The notes under the pieces are model-generated. The model saw only the letters and a program-made list of their open reading frames with translations. It was not told where the DNA came from and did not search any database. Below are positions 1-8,225 of a stretch of DNA of 64,000 bases, piece by piece; position 1 is the stretch's first letter, and every line of letters starts with the position of its first letter. The position numbers were made by a program, and so were the translations under genes. Source of the stretch: Nannocystis sp. (GTDB taxonomy: Bacteria; Myxococcota_A; Polyangia; Nannocystales; Nannocystaceae); the NCBI GenBank assembly GCA_016712315.1, contig JADJRG010000028.1, positions 186,001 to 250,000 on the forward strand. Direction: 5' to 3'.

Positions 1-140
1 GTGGCCGTCGCGCTGGCGGTGAGGGAGGCGCTCCCGGTCGTGTCGGTGGCGCGACCGGTGTCGTCGCCGCTGCAGGCAGGTAGGCCGAGCCCGAGCGCGA
101 TGAGGGCGAGGTGACGGCTGCGGCGTGGTCGTTGGAGCAT
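1..140 (-). CDS. Lipoprotein, N-terminal part only (runs off the left edge)
   Basis: The ATG is the complement of 138-140. The visible 46 codons read MLQRPRRSRHLALIALGLGL, then PACSGDD and a Thr/Ser/Ala-rich stretch. This is a basic N-region, a hydrophobic core and a lipobox-like L-P-A-C, so export and lipidation of the cysteine is likely. The Thr/Ser-rich linker after the cysteine matches the style of at least five other lipoproteins in this window. There is no Asp at position +2 after the cysteine. The functional domain lies outside the window, so no role can be assigned. The frame is open to the edge. Confidence 0.75.
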   Translation of the reverse strand, partial: MLQRPRRSRHLALIALGLGLPACSGDDTGRATDTTGSASLTASATA

Positions 141-271
141 CGACGAGATGGTCCGTGAAGAAGGGAGGAGTGTCTAGAGGGCGAGCAAAATCGCGCGCGG
201 ATCTCGCATAATTTGCGCGAAGTGTGCGTGTTCGGCCGCGTACGGGCGGCGGGCGGCCGATCGGCGGGCGG

Positions 272-3127
272 CTAGATCGGCGGGCGGCGGCTGAAGGCGA
301 GGCGGCGGAGGAGGAGGTCGAGGGCGAGCAGGGGCAGGGCGAGCGCCCAGAGGACGAGCGGCCAGAGGGGGCGGCTGTGGTGGCGATCGTGGTTGACGCC
401 TGGGTCGGTGAAGATGGGTGCCAGCTCGCCGCTGTGGGTGGTCGCGGCGCCGTGCGGCGCCTGCTCGAGCCAGGTGGGGTCGGGGAAGAGGCTGGCGGGG
501 GCGAGCTCGGGCGGGTACGGGACGGAGACTTGACCGCTGGCCTCGGCGGCGAGGCGCTCCGGGGCGAGAGGATCGGTGAAGCGGGCGCGGAGCAGGCGTT
601 GGCCGCCGAGCACGCCGTGGAGCTCAGCCTCGTAGCGGCCAGGGGCGGTGAGCTTGAGCGGGAGGGCGCGGCGATGCTGGGGATCCTCGGGGAGGCGCTG
701 GAGGTCGAGGACCTCGAGCTCGCCCCGCAGATCGTTGGCGAAGGCGCCGTCGCCCGCGTCGACGTCGACGAGCACGCTCCAGCTCCCTTCGGCGCCGCCC
801 GGGGCGACGCTGAGGCTGGCGCCGCCGAGCGAACCAGCGCCCTGCCTCATGGTGTCGCGGGCGATCTGGCTCCAAAACTTGGGAAAACCGGCCCAGCGCA
901 GCCAGGCGGCGGACCAGCGCGGGCCGGCGTCGCTGGCGAAGGCGACGGTGCGGCCGAGGCCGCGGCGGCCGCGGACGAGCAGCGGCTCGCCTTCGTGGGT
1001 CTTTAAGAGGAGCTCGGCGAGGGGCTTGGGGCGGATCGGGATGATGCCGAGCAGCCCAGGGGCGCCGGCGAAGTCGAGGCCGCGGAGGGCCTGGACTGGC
1101 TTGACGAGGCGGGGGAAGTGGAGGCGCTCGGCGACGGCGTTGCGGGTGACCTCGCGGGTCTCGCGGCTGAAGATCCGGGGGACGTCGGTGCCGTCCTGGC
1201 TGAAGTAGTAGCGGCCTCGGCCGCGCTCGGCGACGCGGGCGAGGAAGTCCTTGCCGGCGCCGGCGCCGACGCCGACGGCGGAGACGGTGATGTCCGCGTC
1301 GCGCATGTCGCTGAGCAGGGCGGCGACGCCTTGCTCTGGCGATTGGCCGTCGCTGAGGAGGATGACGTGCTTGATGAGGGCGCGGGAGCCGATGAGCTGG
1401 AGGTAGGCCTCGCGCAGGGCGGGCAGGGCGTTGGTGCCGCCGCCGGCGGTGAGGCGGCGGATGTCGCCGGAGATCCGCAGGCGGTTGGCGGCTGGCTGGA
1501 GGCGCACGAGCACGCTGGGGTAGGAGTCGAAGGCGATGACGCCGATCTCGTCGCTGGGATCGAGGGTCGAGGCGGTGGCGCGAGCTGCCTCTTTGACCAG
1601 GTCGAGGCGATCCTCGCTGGACATCGAGCCGCTCTTGTCGATGACGAGGATGAGGGCGAGGGTCGGCTGATCTCGCTGACGCTCGCCCTCAAAGCGGACA
1701 GGGAGCAGATCTTCGACGGCGGTGCCGGCCCAGCCGCCGACGCCGAAGGAGCCTTCGCCGCCGATCATGATGAAGCCGCCGCCGAGCTCCTGGACGTAGG
1801 TGGCGACGGCGGCGCGGGCGGCCGGGGCGACGCGGGCGGCGGCGACGTCGGCGAAGATGACGAGGTCGTAGGGGCGCAGCGCGTCGGCGGCGACGGGCAG
1901 GGCGCTGGGCTCGGTGAGATCGACGTGGAGGTGATCGGCCCGCAGGGCGCGGGCGAGGGCCTGGCTGGGATCGGTGGGGGCGACGAGCAGGACCCGGGGG
2001 CGGCCGCGGACTTCGCCGGCGACGCCGGCCCGGTCGTTGTCGCGGCTGCGGTTGTGCTGGGGTTGGAGGTGGTCGGTGAGCAGGGTGGCGGTGTAGAGGA
2101 CCGGGCCGGGCTCGGTGACGCGGCTGGGGATCTTGACCTGGCGGGCGCCGTGGGCGGGCAGCTCGAGCTCGAGGGTGGGGGCGAGGGGGTTGGGGCGGCC
2201 GTCCTGGTCGAGGCGGAGGGTGAGCCGGTGCGGCGGGGCGTCGGCGGCGGCGCTGGGATCGACGGCTTCGAGGTCGATGAGCACGTCGAAGGTCTGGCCG
2301 ACGCGCAGCTCTTCAGGGAGGTGCACGCCGCGGACAAAAAGATCGGCGCGGGCGGCCGGCGGGGCGGCGCGGGTGTGCACGCTGATCCCGCGGGTCTTCT
2401 GCAGCTCGATGAGGGCAGCGCTGAGATCCGCGCGCTCGCTGCGGGTGCCGCCGCCGTCGGTGAGCAGGACGATCCGGCCCTCGCGCTCGGGGTCGATGAG
2501 GGCGGCGGCGAGGCTGAGGGCGGCGGCGTGATCGCTGGCGAGATCGTGCTCAGGATCGCGCGGGATCAGGGGGGCGTCGGCCGCGAGGGCGTTGAGATCA
2601 GGGAGCGGGAGGGCGCGGGCGCGGGCGCCGTAGGTGACGAGGTGGAGCTGGGTTCGATCGTCGCGATCGAGGCCGCGCTCGGCTTCGCTCTGGAGGTGGC
2701 GGAGGGCGGCGCGGAGGTGCTCCTCGGCGGCGGCGAGCTGGGCTGGGTCGACGCTGGCCGAGACGTCGACGGCGAGGACGACGGTCTTGCCGCGGGTGGG
2801 GCTCTGAAGGGCCGGAAACGCGAGGGCGAGGGCGAGGGCGAGCAGGAGGAGGAGGCGGAGGAGGAGCTGGGCGAAGACTTGCAGCGGGGGGAGGTCGACG
2901 AGGGTGCGGCGGAGGACGAGGAGGAGGAAGGGGAGCAGCGCGAGGGGGGCGATCCAGAGGGCGTGGGGGCGCTCCAGGACGGCGCCAGGGTCGCCTAAGG
3001 GGGTGAGGCGGGCGGCGAGCCAGGTGGGCAGCTCCACGTGCCAGGGGCCGGCTGGGGCGAGGCCAGCGAGCAGGGCGGCGAGCAGGAGGCCGCCGAGCAG
3101 GGCGAGGAGGGGGAGGAGCCAGTTCAT
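272..3127 (-). CDS. Membrane protein with two VWA domains and a GATase-like domain
   Basis: 951 residues. The N-terminus has hydrophobic segments at about 4-25, 57-72 and 86-105. A first VWA-like region follows with a MIDAS-type D-V-S-A-S near residue 121. Residues about 375-475 resemble the class I glutamine-amidotransferase-like fold found in large bacterial VWA membrane proteins (DLVIFADV, then a Gly-rich GGEGSFGVGGW). A second VWA domain carries a full MIDAS DKSGSMS at 497-503, followed by a SDGQSPEQG segment. A last hydrophobic segment (PLWPLVLWALALPLLALDLL) lies near the C-terminus. It is the last gene of a moxR-DUF58-VWA-VWA cassette, and its ATG follows the upstream stop by three bases. 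In this family MoxR chaperone and VWA proteins act together on membrane or periplasmic complexes; the substrate here is unknown. Confidence 0.85.
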   Translation of the reverse strand: MNWLLPLLALLGGLLLAALLAGLAPAGPWHVELPTWLAARLTPLGDPGAVLERPHALWIAPLALLPFLLLVLRRTLVDLPPLQVFAQLLLRLLLLLALALALAFPALQSPTRGKTVVLAVDVSASVDPAQLAAAEEHLRAALRHLQSEAERGLDRDDRTQLHLVTYGARARALPLPDLNALAADAPLIPRDPEHDLASDHAAALSLAAALIDPEREGRIVLLTDGGGTRSERADLSAALIELQKTRGISVHTRAAPPAARADLFVRGVHLPEELRVGQTFDVLIDLEAVDPSAAADAPPHRLTLRLDQDGRPNPLAPTLELELPAHGARQVKIPSRVTEPGPVLYTATLLTDHLQPQHNRSRDNDRAGVAGEVRGRPRVLLVAPTDPSQALARALRADHLHVDLTEPSALPVAADALRPYDLVIFADVAAARVAPAARAAVATYVQELGGGFIMIGGEGSFGVGGWAGTAVEDLLPVRFEGERQRDQPTLALILVIDKSGSMSSEDRLDLVKEAARATASTLDPSDEIGVIAFDSYPSVLVRLQPAANRLRISGDIRRLTAGGGTNALPALREAYLQLIGSRALIKHVILLSDGQSPEQGVAALLSDMRDADITVSAVGVGAGAGKDFLARVAERGRGRYYFSQDGTDVPRIFSRETREVTRNAVAERLHFPRLVKPVQALRGLDFAGAPGLLGIIPIRPKPLAELLLKTHEGEPLLVRGRRGLGRTVAFASDAGPRWSAAWLRWAGFPKFWSQIARDTMRQGAGSLGGASLSVAPGGAEGSWSVLVDVDAGDGAFANDLRGELEVLDLQRLPEDPQHRRALPLKLTAPGRYEAELHGVLGGQRLLRARFTDPLAPERLAAEASGQVSVPYPPELAPASLFPDPTWLEQAPHGAATTHSGELAPIFTDPGVNHDRHHSRPLWPLVLWALALPLLALDLLLRRLAFSRRPPI

Positions 3128-3130
3128 GGC

Positions 3131-5179
3131 CTAGACGGTCCAGCGGCGGTGGTACGTGGCCCACTCGAGGGCGAGCAGGGCGACGGCGAGGAGGAGGAGG
3201 AGGGTCCAGAGGGGGCCCTGGCTGAGCGGGGCGGGGGCGGGCGGATCGGCGGGGGCTCGTTGGCGCGATATGGAGAGCTCGGGGAGGCGATCGTGGAGCT
3301 GGCTGGCGCTGTGGTCGGCTTGGTTGACGGCGAAGAGGACGGTGGCGTCGGGGTCAGGGCCGTCTTCGGCGCGCATGCGGTAGATCCCAGGCTCGGTGGC
3401 GCGGAGGCGGACGCGGCGATCTTCGACGGGCAGGCGCTGGCTGATCGCCTGCGGGCCCTCAGGGCCGGTGACCTCGACGTGGGTGACGCCGGCGGCGGGC
3501 AGGCCGAAGGCGGCGATCTCGAGGGTGCGCCGGGCGCCGACAGGCACGCTGGCGACGAAGCCAGGGGCGGCGCGCTCAAAGTGCTCGACGAGGTTGGCGA
3601 CGAGCAGGGGGAAGGCGGTGCGCAGGGGGAGGTCGGTCTGGCGCGGATCAAAGCCGAAGACGATGAGGCTGGGGTCAGCGTCGCGGAGGACGGCGATCGG
3701 CTCGCCCAAGGCGCGGAGCAGGGCGACGTCGCCGGGCTCTAACGAGAAGGTGGTGCCGCGGCGGATGTTGACGTCCTTGAGGACGATGTGGGCGAGGATC
3801 GGGTGGTTTTGCAGCTGCTCGGTGATGAAGGGGCGGGGGACCTCGCGGGCGAGGGCGATCGGTGAGGCGGCGCCGGGGTGACGCCAGGGATCAAAGACGA
3901 TGAGGTGCTTGTCGGCCGGGAGGAGGTCAGGGAGGGGCTCGGGGCCGGGATCGACGAAGATGAGATCGGCGGCGCGCAGGGCGGGGTGATCGGGGCGGGC
4001 GTCGGCGACCGGGACGCCGCTGAGCTGGACGTGATCGCCGAGGGCGAGCAGGGCGGCCTCTAAGAAGAGGTTGGTGCCGTCGGTGATGAGGGCGACGTTG
4101 AAGGGGCGTAAGGGGGGGACGACGGCGTAGGCGAGGTCGTCGCCAGGGAGGCCGAGCAGGGCGGGATCGGCGCCGGGCTTGGGGGTGATCCGGGCGAGGA
4201 GGCGGGTGCGAGCGGCGTCGAGGCCAGGGAGGAGCTGGCGGCGCTGCTCTCCAGGGGCGAGCTCGAGCTCGACGCGGCCGACGCTTAAGCCGTCGGCGAG
4301 GACCTCGAGGAGGATCGGGGCGGGGTCGGGTCCGAGGTTGTGGAGCTCGGCGAGGACCTCGACGCGCCCGCGATCGCCAGGATAACGGCGGGCGGCGAAG
4401 GCGGTGATCGCGACGTTGGCGGCGGGGCCGGGGAGCTGGTGGATGGCGCAAGGGACAGGTCCTTGGGCGCAGGTGGCGATCGCGGCGAGTGCGGGCTCGT
4501 CGAGGGCGCCGTCGGTGAGCAGGAGGATCTTGGGGCCAGGTTGGCCGTCGAGGGCGTGGCCGGCGAGGGCGAGGGCGCGGGGGAGATCGGCCTCGCCGGC
4601 GGTCGAGGTGAGGCCGTCGAGGCCGCGGAGCAGGGCCGCGGGGTCGCGGCTGAGCGGGCTGAGTACGGCGATCTCCGGGCCCGCGGCGAGGACGAGGGCG
4701 CGATCGGCGGGGCCGAGGGCGAGCAGCTCGGCGCGGGCCCGGGCGAGGGCGGCGTCGAGGCGGGTGGGGGCGGTCGACCCCGACGCGTCGGCAGGGCTGC
4801 GGGGATCCTGGGGCTGAACGGATGGGGTGGGGGCTGGCGATCCCGGGTCCTGATCGGCGGGGGCGCCCATGCTGGCGCTTCGATCGACGACGATGGCGAG
4901 GGTGACCGGCTCGCGCAGCCAGTGATCAGGGCGAGGATCGCCGAGGGCGAGCACGAGCAGGGCGAGCAGGAGGATCTGAAGCAGCCAAGAGAGGAGGCGG
5001 CGGAGGTGCTTCCACAGGCGACGGGCGTCGCTCTGGCGATGGACGCGCTGCCAGAGGGCGGCGAAGGGGACGACGAGCTCGCGCCGGCGCATGCGCAAGA
5101 GATAGAGGGCGGTGATGAGGGCGGCGCCGCCCGCGAAGAGGAGGCCGAGCTCGGTGACGGTCCAGCCGGCGAGGATCAT
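3131..5179 (-). CDS. BatA-like membrane protein with VWA domain
   Basis: 682 residues. The N-terminus is the typical BatA/aerotolerance N-terminal module: a membrane segment at about 8-27, a basic Arg-rich loop with VPFAALWQRV, then a second membrane segment at about 62-80. The VWA domain starts at residue 93 with MIDAS DRSAS at 99-103; a Pro/Ser-rich insert after it interrupts the domain. A long beta-rich middle region follows, then a C-terminal membrane segment (about 655-675) and a short basic tail. The start overlaps the end of the DUF58 gene by four bases (ATGA), indicating translational coupling. The topology places VWA and middle regions on one face of the membrane between anchors. The role is inferred from the family: a partner of the MoxR ATPase. 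Confidence 0.85.
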   Translation of the reverse strand: MILAGWTVTELGLLFAGGAALITALYLLRMRRRELVVPFAALWQRVHRQSDARRLWKHLRRLLSWLLQILLLALLVLALGDPRPDHWLREPVTLAIVVDRSASMGAPADQDPGSPAPTPSVQPQDPRSPADASGSTAPTRLDAALARARAELLALGPADRALVLAAGPEIAVLSPLSRDPAALLRGLDGLTSTAGEADLPRALALAGHALDGQPGPKILLLTDGALDEPALAAIATCAQGPVPCAIHQLPGPAANVAITAFAARRYPGDRGRVEVLAELHNLGPDPAPILLEVLADGLSVGRVELELAPGEQRRQLLPGLDAARTRLLARITPKPGADPALLGLPGDDLAYAVVPPLRPFNVALITDGTNLFLEAALLALGDHVQLSGVPVADARPDHPALRAADLIFVDPGPEPLPDLLPADKHLIVFDPWRHPGAASPIALAREVPRPFITEQLQNHPILAHIVLKDVNIRRGTTFSLEPGDVALLRALGEPIAVLRDADPSLIVFGFDPRQTDLPLRTAFPLLVANLVEHFERAAPGFVASVPVGARRTLEIAAFGLPAAGVTHVEVTGPEGPQAISQRLPVEDRRVRLRATEPGIYRMRAEDGPDPDATVLFAVNQADHSASQLHDRLPELSISRQRAPADPPAPAPLSQGPLWTLLLLLAVALLALEWATYHRRWTV

Positions 5180-6120
5180 CGCAACAGGCCCCCGAGGCGG
5201 AAGAGGCGGAGGACGAGCTCGTCGAAGGGGACGTCGATCTCGGCGCGGAAGTAGGGGATCCCGCGGCTGCGGCAGCTCTGGGCGAGGTGCTCGCAGAAGC
5301 GCTCGTGGGCGTCGGCGTAGGCGCTCAACGTGGCAGGGGTGAGGGTGACGTCGGCGGCCTGGGCGCCTTCACAGTCGATGAGGCGGACGTCGCCGCGCAG
5401 GCCGGCGAGGGCCGGGCGGGCTTCGATGGGATCGAGGATCTGGATGGCGATCGGCTCGTGCTTGCGGAAACGGAGGAGGTTGAGGCCGTCGAAGGCGCCG
5501 TCGAGATCATAAAAATCGCTGAGGACGACGGTGAGGCCAGGTTGGGCGCTCTCGGCGGCGAGGCGGGCGCAGGCGGCGCGCAGATCGGTGGGGCCACCGG
5601 CAGGGGCGCCGCGGAGGAACTCAAAGACGCGGAAGATCCGACCCTTGCCGCGCAAGGCAGGCAGGGTGCGGTGGTGGGCGGCGCTCATGCAGGTGAGGCC
5701 GACTCGATCCAGGTTGGCGAGGCCGACGTAGGCGAGCGCGGCGGCGACTTGATGCGCGTAGCGGAGCTTGCGCGCGCCCCGGGTGTGCATGGAGGCAGAG
5801 ACGTCGACGGCGATCCGGATCGGCAGATCTTCGTCCTCTTCGTAGAGACGGATGAGGGTGTGGCCGAGGCGCATGAGGACGTTCCAGTCGAGGCCGCGGA
5901 TGTCGTCTCCAGGGGAGTAGTCGCGGTGATCGGCGAACTCCAGGCCAGAGCCGACCTTGCGGGAGCGACGCTCGGCTCGCTGGCGGCCGCGGAAGACTCG
6001 GCGGGCGACGACTTGTAGGAGCTCCAGGCGGGCTAGAAAGGCCTCGTCGAAGAGATCGGGGGCTTGGGCGGGGGCGGCGGCTGGGGCGCGGCCGGAGAAG
6101 AGGCGGCGGGCCCAACTCAT
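5176..6120 (-). CDS. DUF58 domain protein
   Basis: 314 residues from the ATG at 6120. An upstream in-frame ATG at 6267 would overlap the moxR gene by 74 bases and adds a Ser/Pro-rich stretch unlike the family, so the later start is preferred. The DUF58 signature is clear: EFADHRDYSPGDD followed by RGLDWN at about 61-80, then a VWA-like fold beginning IAVDVSASM near residue 104. DUF58 proteins are regularly encoded next to MoxR ATPases and membrane VWA proteins, exactly as here. The biochemical activity of DUF58 is not established. The stop overlaps the next start by four bases. Confidence 0.9.
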   Translation of the reverse strand: MSWARRLFSGRAPAAAPAQAPDLFDEAFLARLELLQVVARRVFRGRQRAERRSRKVGSGLEFADHRDYSPGDDIRGLDWNVLMRLGHTLIRLYEEDEDLPIRIAVDVSASMHTRGARKLRYAHQVAAALAYVGLANLDRVGLTCMSAAHHRTLPALRGKGRIFRVFEFLRGAPAGGPTDLRAACARLAAESAQPGLTVVLSDFYDLDGAFDGLNLLRFRKHEPIAIQILDPIEARPALAGLRGDVRLIDCEGAQAADVTLTPATLSAYADAHERFCEHLAQSCRSRGIPYFRAEIDVPFDELVLRLFRLGGLLR

Positions 6121-6193
6121 GCGGATCCTGCGGGGCGCGTCGCTTCGATGGGGGAGCGCGAGGACATGGGCCTTGGGACTGGTAGAGAGGGGG

Positions 6194-7195
6194 CTAGCCT
6201 TGGGGGATGGCGGCGAGGACTTGATCGAGGACAGTGTCGACGCGGATCCCCTCGGCTTCGCCTTCAAAATTGAGGAGGACGCGGTGGCGGAGGGCGGGGA
6301 GGAGGACGGCGCGGACGTCGCCGGCGCTGGGGGCGAGGCGGCCCTGGAGGACGCTGAGGACGCGGGCGGCGAGGAGCATGGCCTGGGCGCCGCGCGGGGA
6401 GGCTCCGAAGCGGACGTAGCGGCGGACGAGCTCGGGGGCGTGAGGATCGGTGGGGTGGGTGGCGCGGAGGAGGCGGGCGACGTAACGCGTGAGGGTGGGG
6501 GCGACCGGGAGGGCGCGGACGAGGGCCTTCATCTGGAGGAGGCGGGGGCCGTCGAGCACGGGGCGGACGGCGGACTCGGCGCTGCCGGTGGTGCGATCAA
6601 GGATCTGGACGAGCTCGTCTTCGTCAGGGAAAGGGACGTGGATCTTGAAGAGGAAACGATCGAGCTGGGCCTCGGGGAGCGGGTAGGTGCCCTCCATCTC
6701 GAGAGGGTTCTGAGTGGCGAGCACGAGGAAAGGGCTGGGCAGGGGGCGGGTGTGGCCGGCGGCGGTGACTTGACCCTCGGCCATGGCCTCGAGGAGGGCA
6801 GATTGGGTCTTGGGGGTGGCTCGGTTGATCTCGTCGGCGAGCACGATGTGGCTGAAGATCGGGCCCTGCTGGTACTGAAGCTGCCGCGCGCCGCCAGGGG
6901 CGTCGACTAGCACGCTGGTGCCGAGGATGTCCGCCGGCATGAGATCCGGGGTGAACTGGACGCGGGCGAAGCTGAGATCGAGGGCGCCCGCGAGGGTGCG
7001 GATCAGGAGGGTCTTGCCGAGGCCGGGTACGCCCTCCAAGAGGCCGTGACCGCCAGCGAGCAGGCAGATGAGGACGCTGCGGATGATCTCCTCTTGGCCG
7101 ACGATCACGCCGCGGATGGCGCTGGTGAGGCCGTCGAGGCGCTGCTGGAGGTCGACGAGCTGGGCCTTGGTGTCGGCGGCGTTCATGCGAGGCAA
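6194..7195 (-). CDS. MoxR-family AAA+ ATPase
   Basis: 333 residues. Walker A is GVPGLGKT at 55-62 and Walker B is IVLADEINR at about 117-125, followed by the AAA_3 features QSALLEAMAEGQV and LATQNPLEMEGTYPLPEAQL (sensor 1 and pore region). Length and motif spacing are standard for MoxR. It is the first gene of the cassette and reads away from queF; the 80-base gap to queF is the likely divergent promoter region. MoxR proteins are thought to act as chaperones for metal-dependent or VWA-containing complexes. The start could be the first ATG or the one three codons later. Confidence 0.92.
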   Translation of the reverse strand: MPRMNAADTKAQLVDLQQRLDGLTSAIRGVIVGQEEIIRSVLICLLAGGHGLLEGVPGLGKTLLIRTLAGALDLSFARVQFTPDLMPADILGTSVLVDAPGGARQLQYQQGPIFSHIVLADEINRATPKTQSALLEAMAEGQVTAAGHTRPLPSPFLVLATQNPLEMEGTYPLPEAQLDRFLFKIHVPFPDEDELVQILDRTTGSAESAVRPVLDGPRLLQMKALVRALPVAPTLTRYVARLLRATHPTDPHAPELVRRYVRFGASPRGAQAMLLAARVLSVLQGRLAPSAGDVRAVLLPALRHRVLLNFEGEAEGIRVDTVLDQVLAAIPQG

Positions 7196-7275
7196 GGATA
7201 CACGCGCAGGCGGAGCGGCGCCGGTGGCTGGGGCGCGGTGGCGATCGGGGGGAGAGTGCTGTATGGGTCGGCGCC

Positions 7276-8130
7276 ATGGCGACGCGTGACCGAGAGGCGC
7301 CGGCGGATCTTTCGCACCTCGACCTGCCGCTGGGGCGGGCGAGCGCGTACCCGCGTGTGTTCGATCCGGGGCTGCTGTGCGGGGTCGAGCGCGGGCCGCT
7401 GCGGGCAGATCTGGGGGCGGATCCGGGGCTGAGGTGGGGGTTCGGCGCGGATCTCTGGACGATGTACGAGGTGTCGTGGCTGGACGCGGCGGGCAAGCCG
7501 GCGATCGCGACGGGGGAGCTGGTGATCCCGGCGAATTCGCCGCGGCTGTGCGAGTCGAAGTCGCTGAAGCTCTTCTTGAATTCGCTGAATAACCACCGCT
7601 TCTCAGGGGTAGAAGAGGTCGCGGCGACGATCTCAGGGGCGCTGGCGGCGGTGTGCGGGGCGGCGGTGGAGGTTCGGCTGGTCGAAGGGGCAGGTGGTCC
7701 AGGGATCGGGGCGCTGCCGGGGCGCTGTATCGACGACGCGGAGGCGACGGCGCCGCGCTTCGCGCTCGATCGCCGGCTGCTGGCGGGGGCGGCCGATCGA
7801 TCGCGGGTGACGGCGGAGGCGGTGTGGTCGGGGCTGTTCCGCTCGCTGTGCCCGGTGACCGGGCAGCCCGATTGGGCGCACGTGTGGATCGACTACGCGG
7901 GGCCGACGATCGCGGACGCGGCGCTGCTGGCGTACCTGTTGTCGTTTCGTGAGCACGGGGACTTCCATGAGCGCTGCGTGGAGCGGATCTTCGCGGACGT
8001 GCGGGCGCTGTGTGAGCCGTCGCGATTGACGGTGGCGGCGCGCTTCACCCGGCGGGGGGGGCTAGACATCAACCCGTGGCGGAGCACGCAGGCGCAGGCG
8101 CCGAGGCTGCCGCGGCTGGCTCGGCAGTGA
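7276..8130 (+). CDS. queF: NADPH-dependent 7-cyano-7-deazaguanine reductase QueF (long form)
   Basis: 284 residues, matching the long, tandem T-fold QueF type of E. coli. QueF reduces preQ0 to preQ1 in the queuosine tRNA-modification pathway. The N-terminal half has the NADPH-binding signature ESKSLKLFLNSLN at 93-105. The C-terminal half has the catalytic segment LCPVTGQPDW, with the nucleophilic Cys at 192 and the acidic partner Asp at 199. It also has SFREHGDFHE at about 223-232, which binds substrate. No other queuosine gene is adjacent, so it appears as a single transcription unit. A -10-like TATGGG lies eight bases before the ATG. A GC-rich hairpin follows the stop. Confidence 0.95.
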   Translation: MATRDREAPADLSHLDLPLGRASAYPRVFDPGLLCGVERGPLRADLGADPGLRWGFGADLWTMYEVSWLDAAGKPAIATGELVIPANSPRLCESKSLKLFLNSLNNHRFSGVEEVAATISGALAAVCGAAVEVRLVEGAGGPGIGALPGRCIDDAEATAPRFALDRRLLAGAADRSRVTAEAVWSGLFRSLCPVTGQPDWAHVWIDYAGPTIADAALLAYLLSFREHGDFHERCVERIFADVRALCEPSRLTVAARFTRRGGLDINPWRSTQAQAPRLPRLARQ

Positions 8131-8153
8131 GCGGGCGCGCGGTCTCCTTCGAC

Positions 8154-8181
8154 GCCCGCGCCTGAGGGCGCCCGCGCGGGC
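8154..8181 (+). terminator. GC hairpin after queF
   Basis: A perfect 8-base inverted repeat (GCCCGCGC at 8154-8161 and GCGCGGGC at 8174-8181) with a 12-base loop, 24 bases after the queF stop. There is no U-tract, so it may be a weak terminator or an mRNA-end stabiliser. Confidence 0.4.
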
Positions 8182-8189
8182 CTTGGCGC

Positions 8190-8218
8190 TTGGCGTTGGC
8201 GAGGATGGTTGATATAGC
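8190..8218 (+). promoter_or_regulatory. Sigma-70-like promoter abutting the start codon
   Basis: TTGGCG (8190-8195), a 17-base spacer and TATAGC (8213-8218), four of six matches in each box. The ATG at 8226 follows only seven bases after the -10 box, so the transcript would begin at or next to the start codon. There is no Shine-Dalgarno sequence, which fits a leaderless mRNA. Confidence 0.5.
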
Positions 8219-8225
8219 GACGGGT

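Noticed and set aside
1118..2998. 626-residue open frame on the plus strand opposite the VWA gene
   Set aside because: Gly/Glu/Asp/Ala-only composition without motifs; the minus strand has clear VWA domains. Long antisense frames are expected in DNA this GC-rich.
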